This document shows, piece after piece, positions 6,791 to 16,623 of a stretch of 64,000 bases of DNA. The notes below the pieces were generated by a model. The model searched no databases. It was not told where the DNA came from and saw nothing but the letters and a program-made list of their open reading frames with translations. Numbering within the stretch: position 1 is the first letter of the stretch; each line of letters begins with the position of its first letter. The stretch comes from Bacteroides mediterraneensis. Lineage in GTDB: Bacteria > Bacteroidota > Bacteroidia > Bacteroidales > Bacteroidaceae. The stretch is from positions 62,001 through 126,000 of the forward strand of contig NZ_DAJPEN010000001.1 in NCBI RefSeq assembly GCF_025993685.1, read 5' to 3'. Both the position numbers and the translations under genes were made by a program.

Positions 6791-9700
6791 ATGAATTACA
6801 GGAAAAAAGCCATGTTGATGGCCGGAGCTTTGCTATGCCTTAATTTAAGTATTTATTCGCAAAGTATATCATTGAAAATGAACAATGTATCGGTGAAAAA
6901 GGCGATGACGGAACTGCAGGCCAAGAGTGGATATTCGTTTGTGTATATTGCCGGTGATGTGGATACAAACCGTACAGTTTCGGTCAATGCGAATGAACTG
7001 AAAGATGCGGTTGCTCAAATTCTGAAAGGACAGAATGTGTCGTATGAGATTCAAGGGAAAAATATTGTCGTTAAAAAAGGAGGTCAGCCACAGGTTGTCC
7101 CAGGGAAGAAGAGAAAGGTGACCGGAAATGTTTGTGACATAAATGGGGAGCCGATTATTGGGGCGACTGTACTTGAAAAAGGTACGACCAATGGAACCGT
7201 GACCGATTTTGAAGGTAATTATAGTTTGGAGATGCCGGATAATAGTGTGCTGGTCGTCAGTTATATTGGTTATAAAAGTCAGGAGTTTAATATCTCCCAG
7301 ATAAAGCAAGACAGGCTTGCCATTATCATGCAGGAAGATACGGAACTGATGGATGAAGTGGTGGTTATTGGTTATGGTTCAATGAAGAAATCAGATTTGA
7401 CTGGTGCAGTGGTAAGTGCTAATATTAAGGATTTTGAAAAAGCTCCAAACGCCAATCTGTTGCAATCTTTGCAAGGTTCTGTACCTGGACTGAATGTTGG
7501 GCAGGTGACTTCTGCCGGAACGACTCCTACTTTCTCGATACGTGGTACGAATACCTTGGCGGGTAATTCGAATGTGCTGATTGTACTCGATGGCATTATT
7601 TATAACAGTTCTTTATCTTCGATTAACCCTAACGACATCGCGTCTATTGATATTTTGAAAGACGCGAGTGCCACTGCTGTATATGGAGCTCAGGCGGCTA
7701 ATGGGGTTATTTTGATTACCACTAAGAGAGGTAAGGTGGGTAAACCGAAATTGTCATTCTCTTCTTCTTATACGATTTCTAATCCTACAAAAGACCTTCA
7801 TCCGATGAACCGTGAAGAATATCTGGATTTTACGAAAGAGTTCTGGTATGATTATGCATATACTGGTGATAATTATCAGACTCCCAATCCGGATTTTCGT
7901 CTGGCTGATTATCTGCCCGATGCGGTAATGCTGGACAATACACAGCCGGATGGTATCTCACCTTATGATTATGACTGGTGGGATGAAGGGACCAGGACTG
8001 GGTCTATGTGGGAAAATAAAGTGAGCCTGTCGGGCGGAACGGAAGGAATATCTTATTTGATTTCTTATGCCAATACGCGTCAAAAAGGAGTTATATTAAA
8101 TGATGACTTTTCTCGTAACAGTGTGCGGGTCAATCTGGACACCAATCCTTATAAGTGGCTTAAAGTTGGAGTACAAGCTTTCGCCTCTTTTGTTAATCAG
8201 GACGGGGCAGAGCCTAATTATTGGATGCTGAATATTCAAAACCCGTTGATTGAACCGTATGATGAGAATGGGGATTTGGTGCCTTATCCGTTTCAGACGT
8301 TGGATACCAATCCTTTTATGGCTTCAGATGTAGACGATAAGGAAAGACATAATTATTTCTTTGCTAATTTTTATGGAGAAGTAAAACTTCCGGTCAAAGG
8401 ATTGACATATCGTATAAACTATGGAAATAACTATCGCATAGATGAGCACTTTCAGGCAAATCCTTATGGGGCAAGTTTGACCGGAGAGGCTTACAAACAG
8501 CATACTTCCTATTATGATTACACAGTAGATAATATTTTGAATTATGAAGGAGAGTTTGGTGACCATTCCATTGGGGCTACCTTGTTGTATGGAGCCAGTG
8601 AAAGAAAATATAATTATACGGAAGCCAAAGCGCAAAACTTCTCGAGGTTGACTTTAGGCTATAATAGCCTGGAGCTCGGTAAAGATCAATATACTTCATC
8701 CGATGCTTGGCATGAAGCATTATTGTATCAGATGGCACGTGTGAACTATAAATATAAGAACCGCTATTTGCTGACAGCCACTGTGCGTAGGGATGGTTTC
8801 TCTGGTTTTGCCGAGAATAATAAAACGGCTGTATTTCCTTCTGTGGCTTTAGGATGGGTCATTTCCGAGGAAGAATTTTTCAAAGTACCATGGATTGATT
8901 ATCTGAAACTGAGAGGTGGCTGGGGAATTAGTGGTAATCAGACTACCAGATACAAATCGTTGGCGCAAGTTTCATCGAATCCGGGGTATGTATTTGGAGA
9001 TGGAGGCTCTACTGAAATCTATCAGCAAATCACTTCCATGTCTAATCAGGATTTGATGTGGGAAAAGACGATGGGATATAATTTCGGCGTTGATTTTAAT
9101 TTATTTAACAACCGTTTGGTAGGCTCTTTGGAGGCTTATCAGACTACGACCAATGATTTGCTATACGATATGACGATTCCTACGATGACGGGATTTTCTT
9201 CTGTAAGTACCAATATTGGAAAGATTAGAAATAAAGGAGTAGAACTGACCTTGACGTCCAGAAATATTGTGACCCGAGATTTTGAATGGAGTACGACTTT
9301 CAATATTTCTCGTAACTCCAATAAGATATTGTCTTTGTTTGGAAAAGATGCGGACGGGGATGGTGTGGAAGATGATTTGATTGCAAGTAATTTATTTATT
9401 GGAGAATCGACTACGGCTATTTATGGTTATGTGATAGACGGTATATATCAATTGGGGGATGACATTCCCAATGGTTACCATCCGGGAAACTATAAAATAA
9501 GAGATACAAATGGAGATGGAGAAATCACCGTGGATGACCGTGTGGTAATCGGTTCGGAAGACCCGGCCTGTCGGTTGAGTTTTATGAATAAGTTCAGGTA
9601 TAAGAATTTTTCATTGAGCTTGTTCTTTAACTCTGTATTAGGCGGAAAAGATGGATATTTGGGAGAAAACTCGAGTGCCCTGAATCGGGGTGATGCCAAT

Positions 9701-10036
9701 GCACGGCGTTGGAATATGCCTGCAGAGTTTGCGGCAGACCACTGGTCACCTAGCAACCCCAATGCTACTTATTCCAGATCGACTGCTGCCGGTGCGATTG
9801 TTCCAACCGCTTATCAGAGCAGAAGTTTCTTAAGATTACAAGATATAAATCTGTCGTACGATTTTCCCAAATCATGGCTGAGAAATATAGGTATTGAGGG
9901 ACTGGGATTATATGTGAGCGGAAAGAATCTTTTCACAATTACCAACTGGAAAGGATGGGACCCGGAAGCGAACAGTAATTATTACGGACGCCCAGTATTG
10001 AGAAGTTTCACCTTTGGTTTAAATTTAACACTCTGA
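6791..10036 (+). CDS. SusC-type TonB-dependent transporter with STN signalling domain
   Basis: The 1081-residue outer-membrane protein starts with a signal peptide (1-24). An STN domain follows (about 25-97, KMNNVSVKKAMTELQ...), then a carboxypeptidase-regulatory-like domain (about 110-185), the TonB-box region (DEVVVIGYG), the plug (IRGTNTLAG, IDILKDASATAVYGAQAANG) and the beta-barrel ending in an aromatic-rich FTFGLNLTL. It imports oligosaccharides captured by the partner SusD. The STN domain marks it as a transducer that touches the FecR protein encoded just upstream, so import and induction are coupled. The susD start is six bases after its stop. The upstream leader holds a hairpin that may protect or separate this transcript. 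Confidence 0.95.
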   Translation: MNYRKKAMLMAGALLCLNLSIYSQSISLKMNNVSVKKAMTELQAKSGYSFVYIAGDVDTNRTVSVNANELKDAVAQILKGQNVSYEIQGKNIVVKKGGQPQVVPGKKRKVTGNVCDINGEPIIGATVLEKGTTNGTVTDFEGNYSLEMPDNSVLVVSYIGYKSQEFNISQIKQDRLAIIMQEDTELMDEVVVIGYGSMKKSDLTGAVVSANIKDFEKAPNANLLQSLQGSVPGLNVGQVTSAGTTPTFSIRGTNTLAGNSNVLIVLDGIIYNSSLSSINPNDIASIDILKDASATAVYGAQAANGVILITTKRGKVGKPKLSFSSSYTISNPTKDLHPMNREEYLDFTKEFWYDYAYTGDNYQTPNPDFRLADYLPDAVMLDNTQPDGISPYDYDWWDEGTRTGSMWENKVSLSGGTEGISYLISYANTRQKGVILNDDFSRNSVRVNLDTNPYKWLKVGVQAFASFVNQDGAEPNYWMLNIQNPLIEPYDENGDLVPYPFQTLDTNPFMASDVDDKERHNYFFANFYGEVKLPVKGLTYRINYGNNYRIDEHFQANPYGASLTGEAYKQHTSYYDYTVDNILNYEGEFGDHSIGATLLYGASERKYNYTEAKAQNFSRLTLGYNSLELGKDQYTSSDAWHEALLYQMARVNYKYKNRYLLTATVRRDGFSGFAENNKTAVFPSVALGWVISEEEFFKVPWIDYLKLRGGWGISGNQTTRYKSLAQVSSNPGYVFGDGGSTEIYQQITSMSNQDLMWEKTMGYNFGVDFNLFNNRLVGSLEAYQTTTNDLLYDMTIPTMTGFSSVSTNIGKIRNKGVELTLTSRNIVTRDFEWSTTFNISRNSNKILSLFGKDADGDGVEDDLIASNLFIGESTTAIYGYVIDGIYQLGDDIPNGYHPGNYKIRDTNGDGEITVDDRVVIGSEDPACRLSFMNKFRYKNFSLSLFFNSVLGGKDGYLGENSSALNRGDANARRWNMPAEFAADHWSPSNPNATYSRSTAAGAIVPTAYQSRSFLRLQDINLSYDFPKSWLRNIGIEGLGLYVSGKNLFTITNWKGWDPEANSNYYGRPVLRSFTFGLNLTL

Positions 10037-10042
10037 TTGATT

Positions 10043-11800
10043 ATGAAAAGGAAGAATATTATATTGTGCATATTGGTGGGTTTACTTTCTGCTTCATGTA
10101 ATGAAAGTGAATTTTTGAAAGAAGTTCCGGAAGATTTCATGAGTTCGGATAATTCTTATATTACAACTGCTGATTTTGATATGGCGGTCAATGGGTTATA
10201 TTATTCTATTCGAAAGGAGTTTTATGGAGTGGATGAGAATACACCTTTTGATTATATTTATGGTACCGATCTGGTCTTTGATGGGGAGCCTGGAACCTCG
10301 AACCGACATGGGAATATGGTGGCTGCGTATAATCCGACAGGAAATATTCCGAAAGCGCATTGGGATTATCTGTATAAACTGATATCCGATGCGAATGTGA
10401 TAATTGGACGGGTTGCTGCAACTGATTTTTCGGAAGAAGAAAAAACTTTGTATGTGGCTAAATCCCGGTTCTTTAGGGGGATGGCATATCGTACATTGGC
10501 TTATTTATACGGTGGGGTCCCCTTGGTATTGGAGGAAATCTCTACTCCTAAAACGGATTTTGTGAGAGCGACTAAGGAGGAAACCTTGCGACAAGCCTTG
10601 GACGACGTGAAATTTGCGGCAGAAAATCTTCCAGATATTACTGCGGTGAAGGATGGAGAGGTTTCTTCGCCTGCTGCTTATCATTTATTGTCAGAACTTT
10701 ATCTGGCTTTGGGTATGGATCAGGAAGCGGTGAATGCAGCTAGTGAGGTCATCGATAATCCGGCCTTTGGCTTAATGAAAACAAGGTTTGGTTCTCGTGC
10801 TACAGAAATTCCTGGGGATGTCTATTGGGACCTCTTCAGAATGAATAACCAAAATAGAAGTGCCGGAAATACGGAAGGAGTATGGGTGATACAATTTGAG
10901 ACTAACTTGCCGGGTGGTGGCAGTTCGACGGCTGACTTGAAACTGGATGGTAATTATATGTTGGAGCGTCATTGTGCGCCAATGACCCGTGATGTGAAGC
11001 TTAGAGTTACGCAACCGGACGGAACAATCAAGGATTATTCTCCGTTTTTATGGCCTATAGGTGATTATACGGGAGGTAGAGGTATCGGTTGGGGAATATC
11101 TACTCAGTATTTTAGTAATACGATATGGGAAAGTGATTTTGATAATGACATCCGAAATGCCAACCATAACTTTGTACGTAAATTTGCTGTAAATAATCCT
11201 GAATTTAAAGCTGAATTTCCAGATATAGATACAATTGATGTAGACAATCCTCCGGCTAATCTAATTGTCGGACAAGGAAGTAGTATGACCATCCCAGGGC
11301 GCTATTTATATGCTTATCAGACGAAATGTACCACTCCCTACAATCATCCCAGTGAACTTTATTTGAATGCTTCAATTTGGGAATTAAAGAGTATTGCAGG
11401 TACTACGTATGTAGACCAGTATATGTTCCGGTTGGCTGAAACTTATTTGTTGCGTGCGGAAGCGTATTTGAATTTGAATGATAAAACAAAGGCTGCTGCA
11501 GATATTAATGTAGTAAGAGAGCGTGCTCATGCCAATCCGGTAGATCCTGCCGATGTGGATATTGATTATATTTTGGATGAGAGAATGAGAGAACTGGGTA
11601 TAGAAGAGAAACGTCGGTTGACACTGATGCGAATGGGTAAACTGTATGACAGAGTAATGAAATGTAATCCTTATTATGCCAATCCTGAAACAAATGGTGA
11701 CGGAATCGGCATGCAGGAAAAGTATAATTTGTGGCCTATTCCCTATTCAGCCATAGAGGCGAATACGGATGCGGTGTTGGAGCAGAACCCTGGATATTAA
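10043..11800 (+). CDS. SusD-type glycan-binding lipoprotein
   Basis: The 585-residue protein has a lipoprotein signal with Cys19 (LLSASC) and the SusD/RagB pattern: an N-terminal helical TPR-like scaffold, a LYKLISDANVIIGRV segment, FFRGMAYRTLAYLYGGVPLV, and a C-terminal RLAETYLLRAEAYL helix followed by a closing region ending in NPGY. It sits on the cell surface as the lid of the SusC barrel and binds the target glycan. I start at ATG 10043; a TTG at 10037 would overlap the end of the SusC gene region without adding signal-peptide features. A strong hairpin follows the stop. Confidence 0.94.
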   Translation: MKRKNIILCILVGLLSASCNESEFLKEVPEDFMSSDNSYITTADFDMAVNGLYYSIRKEFYGVDENTPFDYIYGTDLVFDGEPGTSNRHGNMVAAYNPTGNIPKAHWDYLYKLISDANVIIGRVAATDFSEEEKTLYVAKSRFFRGMAYRTLAYLYGGVPLVLEEISTPKTDFVRATKEETLRQALDDVKFAAENLPDITAVKDGEVSSPAAYHLLSELYLALGMDQEAVNAASEVIDNPAFGLMKTRFGSRATEIPGDVYWDLFRMNNQNRSAGNTEGVWVIQFETNLPGGGSSTADLKLDGNYMLERHCAPMTRDVKLRVTQPDGTIKDYSPFLWPIGDYTGGRGIGWGISTQYFSNTIWESDFDNDIRNANHNFVRKFAVNNPEFKAEFPDIDTIDVDNPPANLIVGQGSSMTIPGRYLYAYQTKCTTPYNHPSELYLNASIWELKSIAGTTYVDQYMFRLAETYLLRAEAYLNLNDKTKAAADINVVRERAHANPVDPADVDIDYILDERMRELGIEEKRRLTLMRMGKLYDRVMKCNPYYANPETNGDGIGMQEKYNLWPIPYSAIEANTDAVLEQNPGY

Positions 11801-11808
11801 TACAAATT

Positions 11809-11838
11809 ACTCCACCCTTGTGAGGTCGAGGGTGGAGT
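11809..11838 (+). terminator. Hairpin after susD
   Basis: ACTCCACCCT (11809-11818) pairs perfectly with AGGGTGGAGT (11829-11838) around a 10-base loop. The tail is TTTAAAA, not a strong T-run. It may partly stop transcription or protect the susCD mRNA from decay, so that transporter transcripts exceed those of the enzymes. Confidence 0.6.
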
Positions 11839-11855
11839 TTAAAATCTGATAGAAT

Positions 11856-14768
11856 ATGAAAGTTAAAAAACTGGTATGCATGGGAGTATGTTTGTTATCA
11901 TCTGTATCACTATACTCTCAGATTGTGATTTCTGAACACAAGACTCAATCCAACTCTTTCCCTGTTTATACGAGCCAAAAGAAAACGGCTGTTTGGGTAG
12001 ATTCTTCAGACTATGAATCGGTGAGAAAGTGTGCAAATCTGTTTGCAGAAGATATTGGGCGGGTCACAGGAGTAGAGGGATTGGTCTCTTCTACTTATAA
12101 CGGAGTACAAAACCGTTCATGGGTCCTGATAGGGACAATAGGTAAAAGCCGGTATATTGATTCGTTGATAAAAGAAGGAAAATTGGATGTGTCGTCTATC
12201 AACGGCAAATGGGAAAGTTTTGTTGTAAAAGTAGTGGAAAATCCGATGAAAGGTTTAGACCGTGCGTTGGTGATTGCCGGTTCTGACAGAAGAGGCACCT
12301 CTTATGGAGCTTTCGCGGTCTCGGAGGCAATGGGGGTGTCACCGCTGTATTGGTGGGCTGATGTGCCAGTCAAGAAAAAGAAATCGGTTTATCTTGAAAC
12401 AGAAGAATACGTTTCTACTCCTCCTTCAGTGAAATACAGAGGAATATTTATTAATGATGAAGGTTGGGGAATTACTCCTTGGGCCGGTAAAACATACGAC
12501 AAGGAACTGGGTGATATTGGTCCTAAGACGTATGCACGGGTTTGTGAATTGATTTTGCGTATGAAAGGAAATATGCTGGCCCCTGCCATGCATCCTAGTT
12601 CGGGAGCCTTTAATAAGTATCCGGAAAATAAAAAGGTAGCCGATAGTTATGGCATCATTATGTCTTCTTCCCATTGTGAGCCTTTGTTGTTTAACAATGT
12701 TACAGAGTGGGACAAGGACGTGCATGGAGAATGGAATTATATGACCAATAAGCAGGGGATTATTGATGTGCTGGATAAGCGGGTATCGGAAAATTGTGCT
12801 TATGAGAATATCTATACGATTGCCATGCGAGGTATTCATGATTCAGGGTTGGTCGGGGTTCCTAAAGACAAGGAGGTGGAACTGGTGGAACAGGTCATTC
12901 AAGACCAGCGGGGAATTCTGAGTAAGTATATTCAGACTCCGATTGATTCGATTCCACAAATATTTGTGCCCTATAAGGAAGTGCTTGATATTTATGAACG
13001 GGGGCTGAAACTTCCTGAAGATATTACTGTGGTGTGGCCTGATGATAACTTTGGCTACATAAAAAAATTGAATACAGCGAAGGAAGCCGCACGTAAAGGA
13101 GGAAGTGGAGTGTATTATCATATTTCATATTTGGGCGAACCTCATGACTATTTGTGGCTTAACACCACCCCTCCTGCATTGATGTATGAGGAAATGAGCA
13201 AGGCCTATGCCACCGGTGCCAAAACATATTGGTTGCTCAATGTGGGAGACATCAAGCCAGGGGAATTAGGTATCAAGACTTTTTTGGATATTGCCTGGGA
13301 TTGTGAGGGCTTTGATTATGGTAATATAAACAGGCATCAAGTGGATTTTCTTACTTCTATTTTTGGGGAGGTGTATCGTAAGTCTTTGTCTGATATCATG
13401 ACTACTTATTATAAATTAGGTTTTCAACGTAAGCCGGAAGCAATGGGATGGGGATATGAATGGAACAATGAGCATTCGCAGGAACGGATAACGGATACGG
13501 ATTTCTCGTTTACAAATTATTGTGAGGCGGAAAGGCGTATTGCCGAATATGACCGTATTTCAAATATGGCAGAGAGTATCTGGAAAGCATTGCCGGAAGA
13601 ATATAAGGCGTGTTTTTACGAACTGGTGTTTTATCCGGTGAAGGGAGCTGCATTGATGAATAAGAAAATGCTTACGGCCCAGCAGAATCGTTGGTTTGCC
13701 CGTCAGGGACGAAGTATGACGAATGATTATGCCCGGAAAGCCCAGGCTTATCAGGATAGTATCGGTTACTATACTGATTTATATAACAAGCAGCTTGATG
13801 GAAAATGGAATTATATGATGTCGCTTGCTCCGGGGTGGGTAGCGACTTATCAGAATATGCCGCCTACCGAAACCATAGAGTTGCCCGAGGAGGGGAAACT
13901 TTGTCTTCAGTTGCCTGATCAGGATCTTACTTTGGGGGCAACCAATACATTGCCGGTATTGAATTCATATACTCGGAAGGATACTTATATTGATTTGTAT
14001 AACAAGGGGAAAGGTGAAGTGAAATGGCGTGCAGAAACATCTGCCAAGTGGATTCGGCTTAGTATGGACAAAGGTACATTGCAGGATTATCATAGAATAA
14101 AAGTTGTTGTTGATTGGGATGAGGTCCCTGTTGGGGAAAAGGTTTCTGGAACAATAAAAATTGTCAGCAATCAATCGGAAGAAGTGATATTATTGACCGT
14201 TATGAATCCGGCAGCTCCATCCCTTGAGGAGGTAAAAGGCCTGTACTTGGAAGAAAATGGTTGCGTAGTCATAAATCCGGGAAAGTATCATCGTAAGTAT
14301 GATAACAAGGACGTGAAGATACAGTCTATAGATGGATTGGGCTATGAAGGACAGTGTATTCAACTTGGAAATCCTTTGGCACCCGTACAAGATACTTATC
14401 GCACGGATATGACAGGCCGAGCGGAATATGACTTTTATTCGTTCAATGCCGGATCTGTGACTGTCTATACGTATGCGATTCCTACTTTTCCGCTGTATCC
14501 TGGAAGAAGTACAAGGTTTGGCGTGATGATAGATGATGGTGTGATAAAATTCGCTTCTAATGATGCGAAGGAATATTCTAGTGAATGGAAAGAAAATGTG
14601 GCAAGAAACGGCTCGGTGAATGCAATACGCCTTACGGTGAACAAACCGGGAAAACATACCTTGAAACTGATTTGTAAAGATCCGGGAGTAATGGTTCAGA
14701 AAGTGGTAATTGACTTTGGTGGAATGAAACGTTCGTATCTGGGGCCTGAGGTGACTTTAATGAAATAA
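11856..14768 (+). CDS. Glycoside hydrolase family 115, alpha-glucuronidase-like
   Basis: The 970-residue protein has a signal peptide (about 1-22) and then the GH115 layout. An N-terminal alpha/beta domain (about 30-190) contains GSDRRGTSYGAF. The catalytic barrel holds RGIFINDEGWGITPW, MKGNMLAPAMHP and MRGIHDSG; it is followed by a helical region and C-terminal beta-sandwich domains. GH115 enzymes remove alpha-1,2-linked glucuronic acid or 4-O-methyl-glucuronic acid, typically from xylan or related plant glycans. The mature protein should be periplasmic. It is the first enzyme after susD, 55 bases downstream. The family call is firm from these motifs; the exact linkage attacked here is inferred from the family. 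Confidence 0.92.
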   Translation: MKVKKLVCMGVCLLSSVSLYSQIVISEHKTQSNSFPVYTSQKKTAVWVDSSDYESVRKCANLFAEDIGRVTGVEGLVSSTYNGVQNRSWVLIGTIGKSRYIDSLIKEGKLDVSSINGKWESFVVKVVENPMKGLDRALVIAGSDRRGTSYGAFAVSEAMGVSPLYWWADVPVKKKKSVYLETEEYVSTPPSVKYRGIFINDEGWGITPWAGKTYDKELGDIGPKTYARVCELILRMKGNMLAPAMHPSSGAFNKYPENKKVADSYGIIMSSSHCEPLLFNNVTEWDKDVHGEWNYMTNKQGIIDVLDKRVSENCAYENIYTIAMRGIHDSGLVGVPKDKEVELVEQVIQDQRGILSKYIQTPIDSIPQIFVPYKEVLDIYERGLKLPEDITVVWPDDNFGYIKKLNTAKEAARKGGSGVYYHISYLGEPHDYLWLNTTPPALMYEEMSKAYATGAKTYWLLNVGDIKPGELGIKTFLDIAWDCEGFDYGNINRHQVDFLTSIFGEVYRKSLSDIMTTYYKLGFQRKPEAMGWGYEWNNEHSQERITDTDFSFTNYCEAERRIAEYDRISNMAESIWKALPEEYKACFYELVFYPVKGAALMNKKMLTAQQNRWFARQGRSMTNDYARKAQAYQDSIGYYTDLYNKQLDGKWNYMMSLAPGWVATYQNMPPTETIELPEEGKLCLQLPDQDLTLGATNTLPVLNSYTRKDTYIDLYNKGKGEVKWRAETSAKWIRLSMDKGTLQDYHRIKVVVDWDEVPVGEKVSGTIKIVSNQSEEVILLTVMNPAAPSLEEVKGLYLEENGCVVINPGKYHRKYDNKDVKIQSIDGLGYEGQCIQLGNPLAPVQDTYRTDMTGRAEYDFYSFNAGSVTVYTYAIPTFPLYPGRSTRFGVMIDDGVIKFASNDAKEYSSEWKENVARNGSVNAIRLTVNKPGKHTLKLICKDPGVMVQKVVIDFGGMKRSYLGPEVTLMK

Positions 14769-14780
14769 AGGTTTAATGCT

Positions 14781-14821
14781 AGAGCACATGGAATAATATA
14801 GCATATTATTTCATGTGCTCT
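14781..14821 (+). terminator. Long hairpin between GH115 and GH31
   Basis: A 17-bp stem with one mismatch (14781-14797 with 14805-14821) encloses a 7-base loop. No T-run follows directly. An in-frame ATG at 14813 lies inside the right arm, which argues for the later GH31 start at 14840. Confidence 0.65.
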
Positions 14822-14839
14822 GTGGATAAAAACTTGATT

Positions 14840-16474
14840 ATGAAAAAAATATTTATTGTGTTATTGGGGGTGATGCTATATGGAATCGTGCGTGCCCAGT
14901 ATCCTCCTATTACTCCTGCATGGGCTTTAGGGCATATTGTTTGGGAAGACAGTTTGAATACGGAAGATGGGGCTCGGCGGATTGTGGGTGAATATTTTAA
15001 GCATGGGATTCCTGTGCATGCGGTTATTATAGATAGTCCGTGGAGTACAGCGTATAATGATTTTGAGTGGGATTATTTCAGATATCCAGGTCATGCTCAG
15101 ATGATTGAGGATTTTTCAAAGAAAAATGTAAAAGTGATTTTGTGGTTGACGGGAGTTGTCAATCGTAAGAGTAAGGATACCCGATTACAGAAAAGTATAA
15201 ATTATGATGAGGTTGTTCGTCGCAATTTAGGAATCAATAAGAATGTTCCGGCAACTTGGTGGAAGGGAGAAGGAGTCCATATTGATTTTACAAATCCTGA
15301 TGCGATAGAATGGTGGTCACAACAACTTGATAAGGTTTTTAAAGATGGTGTATATGGTTGGAAAGTAGACCAAGGAGAATATTGGTTTGGGGATATCGTA
15401 GAAACCTCTATGGGTGAAATGAGTAATGCATTGTTTCGTCCTTATTATTATGATGCGATGTATGATTATACGGTGAAAAGGAATCCGAATGCCATTATTA
15501 TTGCCCGACCTTACTCTCATCAAGGAGGGTTTGCAGCTAGTGTAGAGAAAATGAGTCTGGGATGGTGCGGTGATTTCTCTGGTGATTGGAGTGGATTGAA
15601 ACTGCAGATACAGAATATTTACAAATCCTCTCAAAGAGGATATGGGGCGATAGGATGTGAGGTGGCTGGCTTTTTTGGCGCAAAAGCAAGTAAAGAATCC
15701 TTTGTTCGATACGCTCAGTTTGGATGTATGACAGCCTGTATGATTAATGGGGGTGAAAATGGGGCGTTTAGCAATCATTTGCCTTGGTGGTATGGTGAAG
15801 AGGTGGAAGATATATACCGGAATTGTGTCGAGCTACATGATAGCCTGATTCCTTATTTATTTTCTACACTTATAGATTCTCATTTGTATGGGGGTTCTTT
15901 AATAAAAAATACGTCATTGAACGAAGAGAGCCATCAGCTTGGAGATTATTTATTTACAAAAGTTGTTACTTCTGAGGGAGGAAATGTCTCTTTTCATTTG
16001 CCTTCAGAGGGTGAATGGATTGACTTTTTTAGTGGACAAAAATATAAAGCTGGAGAAGTCGTTTGCCGAATTTATTCATTAAATGAATTTCCTCTATTTG
16101 TAAAGGCTGGTGCCATTATTCCTGTTCAGACTGAAAAGTATATGGAGGGTAGGGTTGAGGAAGGAAACTTGGACAATGGAAAGACAATTTTGCTTTATCC
16201 TAATGGAGTCTCGTGCAGAAATTTGCATTTGCCATGTGGCAATGGTATTGAATATGAAGATTATTCAATATTGTATGATGATGTCAAAGGCAGGCTTAAT
16301 GTACGTGGTAAAAGGAATGAGCTGTTTACTTTTGTGATAAAGAATGTGGAGGGGGGTGTTGAAAATGTTGAAAACTCATTAGGTTGGAAATTTGATAAGG
16401 TGAATAAAGAACTCATTATTTATGCAGAGTCTAATGGAAATGATATTGAAATTTTGAAAAGAAGAAGTGAATAA
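14840..16474 (+). CDS. Glycoside hydrolase family 31, short form
   Basis: The 544-residue protein has a signal peptide (about 1-20, ending near RAQ) and enters the GH31 catalytic barrel almost at once (PAWALGHIVWEDSLN, then IDSPWS). The catalytic nucleophile is Asp177 in GWKVDQGEYW, and the acid/base region follows near GWCGDFSGDWSGL. GH31 enzymes act on alpha-linked glucose, xylose or galactose. Most members are 650-950 residues and carry an N-terminal beta-sandwich before the barrel; that domain is missing here, while a proximal beta-domain remains at about 370-544. No break or frameshift is visible upstream, so this looks like a naturally short branch. The A+T content is higher than in the neighbouring GH29 gene. 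Confidence 0.85.
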   Translation: MKKIFIVLLGVMLYGIVRAQYPPITPAWALGHIVWEDSLNTEDGARRIVGEYFKHGIPVHAVIIDSPWSTAYNDFEWDYFRYPGHAQMIEDFSKKNVKVILWLTGVVNRKSKDTRLQKSINYDEVVRRNLGINKNVPATWWKGEGVHIDFTNPDAIEWWSQQLDKVFKDGVYGWKVDQGEYWFGDIVETSMGEMSNALFRPYYYDAMYDYTVKRNPNAIIIARPYSHQGGFAASVEKMSLGWCGDFSGDWSGLKLQIQNIYKSSQRGYGAIGCEVAGFFGAKASKESFVRYAQFGCMTACMINGGENGAFSNHLPWWYGEEVEDIYRNCVELHDSLIPYLFSTLIDSHLYGGSLIKNTSLNEESHQLGDYLFTKVVTSEGGNVSFHLPSEGEWIDFFSGQKYKAGEVVCRIYSLNEFPLFVKAGAIIPVQTEKYMEGRVEEGNLDNGKTILLYPNGVSCRNLHLPCGNGIEYEDYSILYDDVKGRLNVRGKRNELFTFVIKNVEGGVENVENSLGWKFDKVNKELIIYAESNGNDIEILKRRSE

Positions 16475-16541
16475 CTCACTTCCTATCGATATTCTCCTAT
16501 AATCCACATTTTCATCCTATTTCTTTTTTCAATTTTCTTTC

Positions 16542-16549
16542 TACATTTG
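16542..16549 (+). promoter_or_regulatory. Candidate -7 box for the GH29 gene
   Basis: TACATTTG matches TAnnTTTG about 75 bases before the chosen start. No good -33 element lies at 19 bases. A TTG at 16552 directly follows the box and should not be a start codon. Confidence 0.45.
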
Positions 16550-16623
16550 CTTTGATAAATCTTATCATGAGATTATCGGTTAAGAACAGAGATTATAGAA
16601 TTAATAGAAAACGAAAAATAGGC

